Positions 12,033 to 23,399 of a stretch of 64,000 nt of DNA are shown here, piece by piece. The position numbers were made by a program, and so were the translations under genes. This stretch comes from Gnetum montanum (lineage: Eukaryota; Streptophyta; Gnetopsida; Gnetales; Gnetaceae). Numbering within the stretch: position 1 is the stretch's first letter; each line of letters begins with the position of its first letter. The DNA lies in NCBI GenBank assembly GCA_015680685.1, contig MNCI01024892.1, positions 1,025,067 to 1,089,066 of the forward strand. Direction: 5' to 3'. The notes beneath the pieces are model-generated. The model was not told the DNA's origin, searched no databases, and worked only from the letters and a program-made list of their open reading frames with translations.

Positions 12033-12560
12033 TCATGTAGTTCCTAGTGGTAGTGGCTCCTCCATGGGTGTCTTTCCCTTGTTTTGTGCTCCAGGTCTTG
12101 GGATTTGATGGCGTTAAAGTATGGCCTAGAGTTTCTCCTCTTTTAAGTCCTTGAGTGCCTTTGCATATGTGTAAGTTTGTGCTTCTGCCATAGAGGCATC
12201 CCAGTTAGTCTTCTCTTTTCCTTCCGCCATCCTTTTATTCTCTGTCAATAGTTTATTAAGTTGCTCAGTTCTAAAAGTGTCTAGCTAGTTCTAAGCAACA
12301 TTTGGCCCTATATTTGGAAGGTTTAATACCTTTGAAATGGCTTGAACAAAGAAATCAACAATCACACCACAAATGTTAACCATGGTGTCTTCTTCTTTGT
12401 TGTGCCAAAATTGGTATGTTTCCCCTAAGTACCAGGCACTGCTTTTAGAGAGGGTAGGCCACAATGGGGACCCTTTAAGGTGATCCCTAATGGCCTACCG
12501 AATTTTTAATATTTTTCTAAAATTAAATGATGTAAACTAAGGACATCTGGACAAGTGTTA
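12033..12560 (-). pseudogene. gypsy b aORF remnant (C-terminal part)
   Basis: A minus-strand frame with a few stops reads SSAWYLGETYQFWHN, then a coiled-coil-like block LDTFRTEQLNKLLTENKR and MAEAQTYTYAKALKDL. It ends PMEEPLPLGTT and a TGA at 12033-12035. The block matches element e (LDKFRTKxLCKLIKENK and AQAYAHKKAL) and the end matches e as well. The N-terminal two thirds seen in d are missing. Function unknown. Confidence 0.75.
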
Positions 12561-13756
12561 AAGGGTTCTAGGGTAATTCAACTAGTTCTGAAGGCACAAA
12601 AATTATGATGGTGTGGAATTTATCAATAAGGACCTCGGATGGTAAAGGGGAGAAAAAGGCTATGTGATGGTTCATAGGAACGTTTGAATCAAAGGGATAG
12701 TAATAAGGGAAAGAATATTGTTGAAAATACGCTACGGGTAATAGATGGTGTGTGGAAGATGTGTTATGAGTGCAAATTATAAAAAATTACACAAGTGGAT
12801 CCTCCCCAAAGCAGGTTCCAACCTCTAATGCCCTTACGTAACCACACCTTAAAATGTCCCTAGGCACTAGAAGGGTTAAATGTAATCTACACTGGTTTCA
12901 CAAAACACACACATGTAAGTATCACTAGAATGAGGTAAGAATTCTACCCTATATGAGACATGAGCTACAATTACATGAACAGTGAGATGAGATAGACTAT
13001 AGAAGTGATTGTAGAGATTGGGACATGAGGTAACTGACCCAGGGCATAATGAATCCTTCATGTAAGGCATGATTAGTGTGTCATTAACTCGTCATTCCAA
13101 GATCAGGACCAAGTCCATTCCTCTTATCAGTGACATCGCATTATTTCATCCCATGATGAACAACTATGAGAGTACCAGAACAACAAGGCATATGATCACT
13201 TAACATTTTGTTCAAGGGAGGAGTGATTTTTGCTTTGTGGCACTTTGTTTGTTTGTTTTGTGTTTTTTTTTTCGATTGCTAAATCCAGAGAAGTCGTCAA
13301 CCTTCAAGCATGGGTGCATGTCTTTCCANATTGCCTGATAACTCTCACAAACGTCACCAAAGAGAATCCATAAGTCCCCTTGATGTCATGCCCTAATCAT
13401 TCTCCCTTGGCCCATACTTCTTCATTCTAGGTACTATGAACACAAAATTAATTTTTATGTTTTTGAGAATGTCAAGAATATCACTGTACCCTCAAACAGA
13501 ACCTCTTATTTGTAGAATGGATAAGTGGGTGTAATGGGCTCACTATCCAAATAATCGATCACTCGAGACTCGATAACATAGAACACACCTCAACCAACAA
13601 GCCACATGAGTGTTTTATTCATAGATGAGATTACTTATAAAAAGATAAAAAGACAAAAGATAAAAAGATAAAACAAGAAATTGAAAAATGAAAAACTGGA
13701 AAACAAAAAATTGTAAAATTAAAGAAAATGAAAAATGTTATTAATCCTACTTATTA
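12561..13756 (-). other. gypsy b non-coding spacer between pol position and aORF
   Basis: No long frame. It is conserved with 42694-44767 of element d and 58985-60489 of element f. Examples are the GGATCCTCCCCAAAGCAGG block (12792), the CAAGCATGGGTGCATGTC block (13307) and the AGTCCCCTTGATGTCATGCC block (13374). A single N lies at 13329. The part 13635-13735 is A-rich low-complexity sequence. Confidence 0.65.
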
Positions 13757-14829
13757 TTAAAATTGGGGATATCCCCCATAACTAAATGGTTGAGCATGAC
13801 AAAGATTAATAATTGAAAGATGAAGATCCTTGCATGTTGGAAGTATTAAAACTTGGTCATACTTACCCCATTGGGGTTCACACACCTGATTATAGTAAGC
13901 ATAGTAGGGCAATTTATAAGATGTGGTTCCTGGATGAAGAGTTGACCCACTATGATACTTGGGACCATAAGATGTTATGCAAGGATCAGGATGTTGCTCT
14001 CCATGGCTGTATTCATTGGGCCATATGGTTGTTGGAGTGTTAATTGGTGGCCCTGATGAAGTAACATGAGGCATTGGGTTCAAAGAGAAGGATGCACCAT
14101 AATGTTGGACTTGTGTTGAGCTAGAGAATGTAGTGGCCTTGGAACTGTATTTTTCCTTCCTACAGTCATGTCGACGTCTTCGATGTTGAGGAGGTCTCTC
14201 ACTGCTATTGGCAATAGTAGCACAGGTAATGTTCATGGGTTGTTGTTGTGGTGTAGACACTTCAAGAACAATTGGTGGTGATGTAGAAGGAGGGGAAGGA
14301 TGAGAACATTGAAATTTAGGAGAAGTGTAAGGTACACAAGGTAGTGGTTGTGTTGAGAACATGGGCTGATAGTATCGAGGAGAATCATAATGCGGTGAGA
14401 TAGAGTATGTTGACCCAGTTGGGGAAACAAGATGTCGGACTAGATAAGCATTTGGATTCGGATGATATGAAGGGTGTCTCCAGTTTAGGGATGGCTTCCT
14501 CCACAACTGGGATTGTTGCCACTATGATTGAATACAGTATCTTTGTATGAAGTCTGGGTGTAACATGTTTCCCCAATGCTCATATAAATATAACAAGATT
14601 GGGCATTGGCCCTTGGGGTGATCATATAGGAAAATGTTGCATTCATACATATAATCAGTAGTTGAGCTCTTATTTCTTTCATCCCTTCTTTCTAATTGTC
14701 TAATGATATTTTTTCCTTCTTCTCGGGTTGTCAAAACTCTATCTCCAATAATATTGATATATTCCCCACACTTTTTATGCATCCATTCCAGCACCTTATT
14801 GATCTTTGCCTTGACTTCCTCTAATGATT
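13757..14829 (-). pseudogene. gypsy b gag, C-terminal part (Pro/Ser/Tyr-rich)
   Basis: One frame runs from the gap edge at 14829 to a stop at 13757, with a single in-frame TAG at 14522-14524. The first 90 codons contain EEGKNIIRQLERRDERNK and CPILLYLYEHWGNML, which correspond to gag of element d near 49100-49500. The last 250 codons are very rich in Pro, Ser, Tyr and His, with a basic patch PQHRRRRHDCRKEK. They end GGYPQF. In element d the matching region (48360-49100) is badly broken, so this is the best copy of the gag tail. The N-terminal half is in the gap. Confidence 0.75.
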
Positions 14830-15817
14830 NNNNNNNNNNNNNNNNNNNNNNNNNNNNNNNNNNNNNNNNNNNNNNNNNNNNNNNNNNNNNNNNNNNNNNN
14901 NNNNNNNNNNNNNNNNNNNNNNNNNNNNNNNNNNNNNNNNNNNNNNNNNNNNNNNNNNNNNNNNNNNNNNNNNNNNNNNNNNNNNNNNNNNNNNNNNNNN
15001 NNNNNNNNNNNNNNNNNNNNNNNNNNNNNNNNNNNNNNNNNNNNNNNNNNNNNNNNNNNNNNNNNNNNNNNNNNNNNNNNNNNNNNNNNNNNNNNNNNNN
15101 NNNNNNNNNNNNNNNNNNNNNNNNNNNNNNNNNNNNNNNNNNNNNNNNNNNNNNNNNNNNNNNNNNNNNNNNNNNNNNNNNNNNNNNNNNNNNNNNNNNN
15201 NNNNNNNNNNNNNNNNNNNNNNNNNNNNNNNNNNNNNNNNNNNNNNNNNNNNNNNNNNNNNNNNNNNNNNNNNNNNNNNNNNNNNNNNNNNNNNNNNNNN
15301 NNNNNNNNNNNNNNNNNNNNNNNNNNNNNNNNNNNNNNNNNNNNNNNNNNNNNNNNNNNNNNNNNNNNNNNNNNNNNNNNNNNNNNNNNNNNNNNNNNNN
15401 NNNNNNNNNNNNNNNNNNNNNNNNNNNNNNNNNNNNNNNNNNNNNNNNNNNNNNNNNNNNNNNNNNNNNNNNNNNNNNNNNNNNNNNNNNNNNNNNNNNN
15501 NNNNNNNNNNNNNNNNNNNNNNNNNNNNNNNNNNNNNNNNNNNNNNNNNNNNNNNNNNNNNNNNNNNNNNNNNNNNNNNNNNNNNNNNNNNNNNNNNNNN
15601 NNNNNNNNNNNNNNNNNNNNNNNNNNNNNNNNNNNNNNNNNNNNNNNNNNNNNNNNNNNNNNNNNNNNNNNNNNNNNNNNNNNNNNNNNNNNNNNNNNNN
15701 NNNNNNNNNNNNNNNNNNNNNNNNNNNNNNNNNNNNNNNNNNNNNNNNNNNNNNNNNNNNNNNNNNNNNNNNNNNNNNNNNNNNNNNNNNNNNNNNNNNN
15801 NNNNNNNNNNNNNNNNN
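14830..15817. other. Assembly gap (988 N)
   Basis: Unknown bases. By comparison with element d the gap should hold the N-terminal half of gag, the leader, the primer site and the first part of the 5' LTR, but those need about 2.3 kb. The true gap may be larger than drawn, or the element is deleted. Confidence 0.95.
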
Positions 15818-16516
15818 AGACAGTTACTCGTAGATCACAGTTCGTTGTCTTCCCACCTGGACTAATATTAGCTTTGTCACGTATGGTTTAGTCTAGAGTA
15901 AGGTGTATGATGTATTCCTACACTAATGCTACTCCTAAGGATGATGGGAAACAATGTCAACTAAACTAGGAGAGAGTGTGTGTGAGAAAGAGAATCTAAA
16001 CTAGCCTAAGTGCAATGAGCATCCATTCCTCAATCATCCGTACACATCTTGGACCTCGTGCACAACTACCACTGGGATTACCAAACGCATGGCCTATGTA
16101 TGCTACTGGATTACCAGGTAGTCACACTTAAATGCTCATGATTAAGTCGTACTTATTCCTTGTTACTAGGAGATAATGGTAGAGAGATATTAACTAGGAA
16201 AGCAGTAAATAACAATGACAACTAAATAAATAATTAATTAAGCTAAGTGGATGCTACAATGATGAAGTAATCTTGATCTTTATTGCCCATCATGTGCGTG
16301 TCCAAGTACGTCACACTCAAATAAGGATGTCATACAATTACAATCATCACACTGTAGGCATGCACTGGGAGAGAAGGGTCGAGAGGAAAAACTAACGTAC
16401 TAAAAACTATTGAAAAATTAACTTAAAAAAAAAACTCCCTACCAAATCTTCCTACCTCTTATTTATAGATGAGGAGACAGGTTGCGATATCGTAGCCAAC
16501 AATTCATGACTCATCA
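15818..16516 (-). repeat. 5' LTR of gypsy b (cut by the gap)
   Basis: Ends GACTCATCA at 16516, the LTR start on the minus strand. It has the family LTR blocks GTTGTCTTCCCACCTGGACT and ACTACCACTGGGATTACCAA. A minus-strand TATA box TATAAATA lies at 16460-16467, and a GATATCG palindrome lies next to the terminus. Confidence 0.85.
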
Positions 16517-16689
16517 TTATATAATCACATGTCCATAATAAGAATAAAAGATGCATGACTAAATATGTATAATAAATAATAAAGATGCATAATACAAAGG
16601 AACATATAAAAAATTAAATGTACATAAAGAATAAAATATGCATAGTAAATATATAAAACATAAGTTGACCTGTAATAATATAAAAACTA

Positions 16690-17010
16690 ACAAAATGAAA
16701 AATTCCAAGGGGTAATTAGATTTTAACATTTAATCATAAAATATATAAAAGATCTATGACTAAGCTCCAATATTAGTAAAAGAAAAGAATATCAAACTTT
16801 AACAAAATATTCTAGCAAGAAGATTGTATTCACTTATATAGGGAATTAATAATAATTAACAATAATAGTAACTACAATAATCTAATATATTTATTTAGTT
16901 CATAAAATTAGAACTAACCTATTGAAATGCATCTTATAGCATTAAAGAATTAATTATATGCATGAAATTAAATAATTAAACCTAGGCAACGTTTTAGGTT
17001 ATGACATAAA
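16690..17010 (-). repeat. Repeat R, copy 2
   Basis: Partner of 11180-11502. The outer part (16790-17010) is inverted with respect to copy 1, whereas 16690-16785 is in direct orientation. A sub-segment of about 90 bases has therefore been flipped in one copy. Confidence 0.45.
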
Positions 17011-17099
17011 CATTATTAAAATGAATTAGGCATTAACCCACTACCATAAATACTTTTATATGTTTATAAACATATGAAAATCGAGAACTTTGAAATCTT

Positions 17100-17960
17100 A
17101 TCTAGTCATTTTTTATGATGTAGTTAAATGTGGGGGTGTTAGACTCCAAAAATAATATTACTTCTAAAAAAATTCAAAATACATTATATATTTAATACAA
17201 AGTAACAAATAGAAAAAACATGAAAAATAAAAAATAAAACTCTCCAATTTTAGGGATATCTACTTAGCTGTATTAAAAACTAAAATAATTCTTTGAAAAA
17301 CTAAGAGAAAGAAATTAATTATTACTATGGAGAATGATCTCAGTCCTAATAGCATTTGCATCACTTTTAACATCCATGCTTGAAAATAAAATAATAAAAG
17401 AATTCAAGGTAATGATAGAAAGCTTTAGTGAAATACTAACTTTTGTAGGAGAGTAAGATCTAGGAGAAAATGATGATATAAATTATTCAAAAAATTGTTT
17501 ATTGCAATTGACCTTACATCATGATTCTTTTTCATTAGCATTAGCTCACTTATTAATACGATGCTTAATCTTTGACTTAATAGTATCCTTGTTAGATGAG
17601 GAAAAATTTTTCTTATGGGCTGTCTATTCACACTAATTATTACTTCCTCTAGAAAAAAATAATCATTAAAACTTCTATCTTATCAAGCTTGTTCATTGCC
17701 ATTTAATCATTCTTATCAGTGATATTAACTTGATTTATTGTATCTTTAACTTTAGAGTAGCTTTTTCTATCCTCAATTTTAACATTATTTTTTCCTTAGC
17801 ATTTTTATCTTAAGTAGAAAAGAACAAGCATTAAATAAATATCCTTCACAATTTGACAAAATTTGTAAGAATTATGAAGTTTATAACATGCGATTAGCTA
17901 AATATAAGTCTTCTTACTTTCTTGTAATACAAATTTCTTTTTATGATTAAGAAGATTGAT
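17100..17960 (-). repeat. Dispersed repeat, copy 2 (partner of 2875-3920)
   Basis: On the minus strand it carries the same order of blocks as 2875-3660. One frame keeps VKIEDRKSYSKVKDTINQ, then ITDKND and MNKLDKIEVLM. The conservation of this peptide between two decayed copies argues for a coding origin. The 3' end on the minus strand borders GGAGTCTAACACCCCCAC near 17130. Confidence 0.5.
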
Positions 17961-18159
17961 TTTAATAAAAATGTCTGTGAGAACCAAAAGATTGAAAATA
18001 GATTTCATATGCTTAATGAAAGTAAAAAATATTAATAATTTCTTACTCATCTTTGTAAAAAATTAATGGAAGATTAGATAACTTGATAAAACATGGAACT
18101 TTAGAATATTCTTCAAAATCAACATCAAAACATGTTGCACTTAAGATGTTGTTTTTACC

Positions 18160-18290
18160 ATTTTATGAAGATAAGGCTAAGATGATGATGACAACGATGA
18201 CAATTTGAGTCATCATTATATACCATTATAGTTCTTCTAAAGTATATTGTTGGTTGTATATTTTGGATTTTGAAGATTTCAAAATAAATT
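18160..18290 (+). repeat. SINE-like repeat body
   Basis: CAATTTGAGTCATCATTATA...TATATTGTTGGTTGTATATTTTG matches the body of the SINE-like copy at 18420-18635 (inverted) and of 1475-1640 (direct). Head not preserved. Confidence 0.35.
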
Positions 18291-18419
18291 GGATATGTAA
18301 CTTAGAAAGAGAACTATCAAAATTGAAACTTTTACTATATCTACTTCTAAGGCATATAGCTAATGAAAGGTGTTTTAATTAGTTAGCTTATTATCTAAGA
18401 AATATTATTATAAAATTAT

Positions 18420-18635
18420 TTTTGTTAAGGGAAAGAAGGGAAAGGGAGGAGGTTTTTAGAACTTAAAGAATTTAACTACAAGTACATCTTCAAGACATAC
18501 AACCAACATGATACATTAATATAAGCATTATAGAGAAATATAATAATACCTCAATTGTGATTTGACTTAACAACCTCTTGCTTAATAAGATAGTAAGCTA
18601 CTGCTTAAGCTATTCATCACTAGATAACACATATT
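18420..18635 (-). repeat. tRNA-derived SINE, best copy of the first family
   Basis: On the minus strand, TAGCTTAAGCAGTAG (18612-18598) fits a pol III A box. About 30 bases on, AAGTCAAATC (18568-18559) fits a decayed B box, in the phrase AAGCAAGAGGTTGTTAAGTC that is common in plant SINE heads. The body TATCATGTTGGTTGTATGTCT follows and ends in a pyrimidine-rich stretch near 18425-18455. Length and order suit a SINE of about 200 bp. Confidence 0.5.
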
Positions 18636-20884
18636 ACACATATAAGAGGTTGTTGATTTTCTAAATGGAAATGTTTTAAAAGCTACCAATGTCACTCCCA
18701 ATCCTAGATATGAATGAAGGAGAGTTAGCATACATCTATAAATACATCCATCTTACATATGATAATATGTAATAGAAGGCATAAGAACATAAAACTAAGG
18801 TCTTTAACAACTTCCTTAGACCTACTAACCTCAAGAGCTTGCATCTCTATTACTTGCATATAAAGGAGGTTAGTACATGATTGAGTGGGATTCTTTACAC
18901 ATCGCCTATAAATGTAGCGTATGATACTATGATGAAGGTGAGGAATGGGGTTCTTTGTATAACCTACATTAGGGTTAGCATATCACATGTAAAGTAATCC
19001 ATCATATCACTATATACCTATACAATCTTATCTAATTCAAGAGCATAATAATAGAATACGTTGCAAGCATTGATCACATAGAACACAAGCCATCACATCA
19101 CTATGTCTAGACACATCATAATCATATTAAAAATCATCATTGCTCAATCACAAATGCACATCACTGAATTTTCATTCATTACAACCCCATCATAAATTGC
19201 TTATAGCTTGTGACCCACATAGATTCTTAATTATGACCTTGCCATGTCAACTCTATGATTGAGCATAGCTTGTATCAAAAAAGGAAAATGGAATCTAATA
19301 ATTTACTATGATAAAGTTGTGATATGACTATGACTTTCCTCAACTCATGCTAAGCATTGCAACATATTCACAAGAAAACTACAACCTCCAATATTTATCA
19401 TAATTTTTTTTATAACTAATTATAACTTCATCACAACTCTCTTTGATTCCTAAACCCTATTGCAATCCAACTATGACTTGGTCATGTTCTACATATAACT
19501 TGCAACCACATGAAAATGATGCAACTAGAAGAAATTTATAAATATCTAGTGACTCATTCATGAATCCAAATAGCATGTAGGCTTAACATCATGATCCTAA
19601 AGCTCTAAAGATCAAAAATGGGATATCTACTATCACTAGAGCCTTTAACTCAAATGTTAACACCATCCATTCATATCAAATATACATTGTAGCAAATATA
19701 CATTGGAAATATACACTAATACCCAATGGTCAAAACATCATAAGTTCGCCTATATGCCTAATCCTTGCAAGCACACAAGCAACATAAAGTCTTATCCATA
19801 ACTAGGAAACCAATAATCCATCCCTACTATCTCCATGGCATACCATTCATTAATCATTTATATACTAATTATAAGTCACAATATAATCTAACATAGCCCC
19901 TATGGTAGTATTAAAACACCAAGCATGCATGCCATATCATCATGACTCTCATCATAGATATCCTAACCATCCCAACTCATCCTCACAACCATGCATAGAA
20001 ATCATAATATCGAAAATAGAAGACAAGTAAGGAATCCTACTTGAAATTTAATCCTTATTGAAATAGAAACCTGGCAACCAAAATACCAAAATGCTTTCAA
20101 TGAAGTCTTGAATCCTCTATAACTTGAACTAAACTTTCTAAATCATAGCCTACCCAATAGTAGCTCCCCAACATCCCAAATATCATGAAAATTAGCTGAG
20201 AATCGATAAAGAATGGTAGAGAAGAAGAATTTAGAAATTGGGATAACATGACATGATTGGGGAAGAGGGCTAAATATGTTTTCTATTTTAATTATAAAGC
20301 TATGTATAAACTATTTTATTTATAATTCTCTTTTCCTAAGGTCTCTTATGAATTTCTATATTTCTAACTAATACTAAGGAACCTCTACTTATAAAATACT
20401 CATAGAACACCCAAATAAAATACTAATCAAACCTACTAACATCATAATTAATCCACTACATATCCATAAAGCCATACAAACATCATAACTCATACTAACA
20501 TGCATAATATGTTATACAATATAATCTCATAACATGATCGGTTGAACAACATTGACTTGGAATCGTATTATATGATTTGCTAAACAACACTAATATTATA
20601 CTTATGTATATAACCATGGCACATAGTTCGAGATTATACTTTCTTAATGCTCTATCTTCTCCCACAATTTTGAAAACTTGCTAGCCATAAATATCCTACT
20701 ATACAACAAGTAAGATCAGTGTTAATAGTTATGGAGTCATAATCACATATACATAATATCATAATATTTCAAAAAATATATTATTAAAATAATATAATTA
20801 ACTAAGCAACCCCATGATCCCCAATTGACCCTAAGTACACAAGCATAAATAGAACACAATATCATGTGGTCCTACAATGAGGAA
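18636..20884. other. Intergenic DNA, no gene seen
   Basis: No frame with a recognisable motif on either strand. Short internal echoes (GGGTTCTTTACACATC / GGGTTCTTTGTATAACC near 18890 and 18950) suggest local duplication. Confidence 0.45.
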
Positions 20885-21480
20885 GGTATAGATTGTGCAT
20901 GAGTTGGAGCATCTTGTCTCAAGTTTCTTCTAATTCTTTCTCTCAATGATTGTCCATGATGAAAATTACTTGAGCCTCTATTCCTTTGTAGCTTCTATTG
21001 TACTTTTCTTATGATCTAGAATGCATCTTTCATTAAGTGTGAAAAAGCCATAACCATCTCATCTTGAATGGCTATCTTCAACCCTATTGTGTACCTTTTG
21101 ACCTACCTCTTCAAATCTTCATTCACTTTAGTTGGTATAGTAAGCTTGTGAAACTCTATGTACTTTTTCACAAATTTCTTGTTTTGTTGTAAGAAATGTA
21201 ATTGTTAATACAAAAAAAATTTTATAGATAAGTGGCAAAAACTGTTTCCTTCAATTTCCTTACCATTTTGTCCTAGCTTTGTACTTTATCTTTATCTTCT
21301 TGCCTTGTAACAATAATCTTAACCTTATTGTTCCCTTCCATGTCAGTCACCTTATAAAATGCTTCTAAACCCTAAATCCATTCTAGTAAAGCATCTACAT
21401 CTATGCTTCCATCATCATATATACAAGCATTATGCGTTAATTGATTTCCAAGCTTGGATAGTGCCCATAGGAAACACTCC
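20885..21480 (-). pseudogene. Ty3/gypsy gag fossil (Retrotrans_gag type)
   Basis: A minus-strand frame with several stops contains DGSIDVDALLEWI near 21415-21375, then GLEAFYKVTDMEGNNKVKI, DKMVRKLKE, a degenerate YTEEFY-like region and, near 20915, KLQRNRGSSNFHHGQS. This order is the standard gypsy gag: an opening E..LEW, a 'DM..N.KV' helix, W..K...LK.KFLP and the EEKL.R segment. The usual A..WW helix is missing, apparently by deletion. No protease or RT follows downstream. The pattern is closer to chromovirus-type gag than to the Athila-like elements of this window. Confidence 0.6.
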
Positions 21481-21581
21481 CCTTGTAGGCTTTTAACATG
21501 AGATCCTCCATTATTTGACCAATGCTCATAGTTGGCTTGAACCTCACATGTAGTTTCTTGATCATGGCCTCATGAGTCTTC

Positions 21582-21671
21582 TTGGTAGTACATATGTGTT
21601 TGCTTCCAAATACTTCTTTATTGAGTTTGGTAGTACATATGTGTTTGCTTCCAAATACTCCTTTATTGAGT
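21582..21671 (+). repeat. 45-bp tandem duplication
   Basis: TTGGTAGTACATATGTGTTT starts at 21582 and again at 21627. The two 45-bp units are almost identical. A 79-codon plus-strand frame across it (21572-21811) repeats GSTYVFASKY twice and is only a product of the duplication. Confidence 0.85.
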
Positions 21672-22904
21672 ATAGCATCGCTATAGCTTTAGCCAACTTT
21701 ATATCTACCATTCATGGCCTTCCATGCTCATATCTAACAAGCCCTCTAAGTAGCATCATAGCTTGGGACCGTGAAAAAAGCAAGCCGATGGACCCTGGCA
21801 CTTACAAGTGACTTAACAATGTAGTGCCTTACAAAAGAAATCTTAAGCTCCTAAATACGCTTACCAGCACACAGGAGCAGCAGAGGTCACGATCTTATCA
21901 ACTCACAACAGAATGGGGGCTACGGGGGCTACAGTTCCTTATTATGATGGATTTACACAAAATAAAGACACGGCGACCAGAACCTTAACATACAACCATG
22001 CGTAAAAGACTTCCGAATGCATACGTTCTAAGGATGCTTATCACCAGCGTAAAACATTCGTGATGCTTAACCTTTATCAACGTAGAATAAACGAGATAAA
22101 AACCAGTTATACACAACGATGAGCCTTAATCAACCAAACAAAAAAATAAAAATAAAAATACGGAACTTGTCACCAGCAACTTGCCTAGGCCACTCCCTCT
22201 CCGCTCTCACTATCAATTTCTTGTTTTCCCGCTTATATAGAATGATCTGAGCCTAGTTGACTTGTAGACTTGGTTTTAATGTTTTATTAAAAATAAAAAT
22301 ATAATAAATATTAAAATAAAAGAAACATTTAATAAAACAAATAAATCTAGCATTAATTTTGTACATTATGTGTAATTTCTTATTCTATAATAAATATATT
22401 TATCTGATACTTCATTTAGTATTACTGATTCAAGCTGTGCCTTCATATTAGGATTATAACTTAGCTTAAAGCATGTTAAAAATATTTATTATACTGCAAA
22501 AAAATATATTTACGGAGTGTATTAAATAGTTTATAATATCTCTTTAATCTAAAAAACTATGGCCAGGTGGATAGATTTTCCCATTCGTTTTTCAAACCAA
22601 GCAGAAATTTTGTTCCCAGTTTTAATCATTAAAATGAATACATACATAGATATTTATTTATATAAGAAGAAAGATCAAATTTAATGAAAGTGGTTGTGGT
22701 AGGCATTGCCTTCCCATTTATGCATGAACCTACGTGAGCGGTTCTGACACTTGCTCTTCTTCCAAGATGCCTTAGCAACACGGCTTAATGGACATAAACT
22801 TCTTTCAATCAAATGTTCATCAAGCTGTACCGGGTGAAACAAGATTCAATATTGCTTAATGTTTTCACTTTTGATAAAGATTTAAGGGATAAATTGCAAA
22901 CTTT
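21672..22904. other. Higher-G+C stretch with TATA box; possible minus-strand LTR or leader, then A+T-rich DNA
   Basis: 21740-22260 is less A+T-rich than its surroundings and has a minus-strand TATATAAG at 22239-22232. It lies upstream of the gag fossil in the same direction, so it may be the LTR and leader of that element, but I found no primer site or LTR pair. 22260-22900 shows no gene. A TGGCCAGGTGG at 22560 looks like a lone pol III A box. Confidence 0.3.
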
Positions 22905-23360
22905 GTAACAAACAAAGTCCCTATTGTTGTTGAAGAAACAATTATATGATTGTAAAATGGTTGAAGGTACTACCATTACAAAACACTGGAATGTATTTAA
23001 TACACTCCATTAGTTGCAATCTCTCGGGGTGAAAATAAATGAGGAAGATCAATGCATCACACTTCTTAGCACACTTCCAGATTCTTGGGAGACATTTGTG
23101 ATGGGTGTAAGTAATACATCCAACTTTATTTTTGATAATATTGTTGGTCAGTTGTTATTTGAGGAAGCAAGAAGGAATAGTTCTACTCCTCAGAATAATG
23201 TATTTTTTATCAAAATGATGTAAAGCCAAAGTTTGTTAAGAGAGATCAATTTAAGAATAAGCCTCAAAAACTTGTAAATAAGCCACCTAAATTTTGGAAT
23301 TGTGGTAAAGTTGGTCATGTAAAGAAAGATTGTAAAGCCTCTCCAAGAAAGGGTAAAGAG
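22905..23360 (+). pseudogene. copia 2 gag with zinc knuckle, broken
   Basis: LYDCKMVEGTTITKHWNVF, then LGVKINEEDQCITLLSTLPDSW (split here by position) and FEEARRN are the usual UBN2 gag landmarks, open from 23014 to 23223. The knuckle at about 23290-23335 reads FWNCGKVGHVKKDC. As in copia 1 the first Cys of CX2CX4HX4C is replaced by Phe. Confidence 0.85.
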
Positions 23361-23399
23361 AGTAATGTACCAAATAGTGATCAAGCCCCTCCTAATCAA

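Larger units (their letters stand above)
11503..16516 (-). mobile_element. Ty3/gypsy element b: gag and aORF tail, no pol
   Basis: On the minus strand the order is 5' LTR (16516 to gap), gap, gag (14829-13757), non-coding spacer, aORF remnant (about 12560-12033), polypurine tract and truncated 3' LTR (11840-11503). Protease, RT, RNaseH and integrase are absent between gag and the spacer, where element d carries about 3.5 kb. It is therefore a deletion derivative that could only have moved with help from a full element. The 5' leader and primer site fall in the 988-N gap. Confidence 0.85.

Noticed and set aside
14703-15891. Two plus-strand frames of 355-376 codons
   Set aside because: They consist almost only of N from the 988-base gap; the real flanking codons are antisense to gag of element b.
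21572-21811. Plus-strand frame of 79 codons with a repeated peptide
   Set aside because: Produced by a 45-bp tandem duplication in non-coding DNA.
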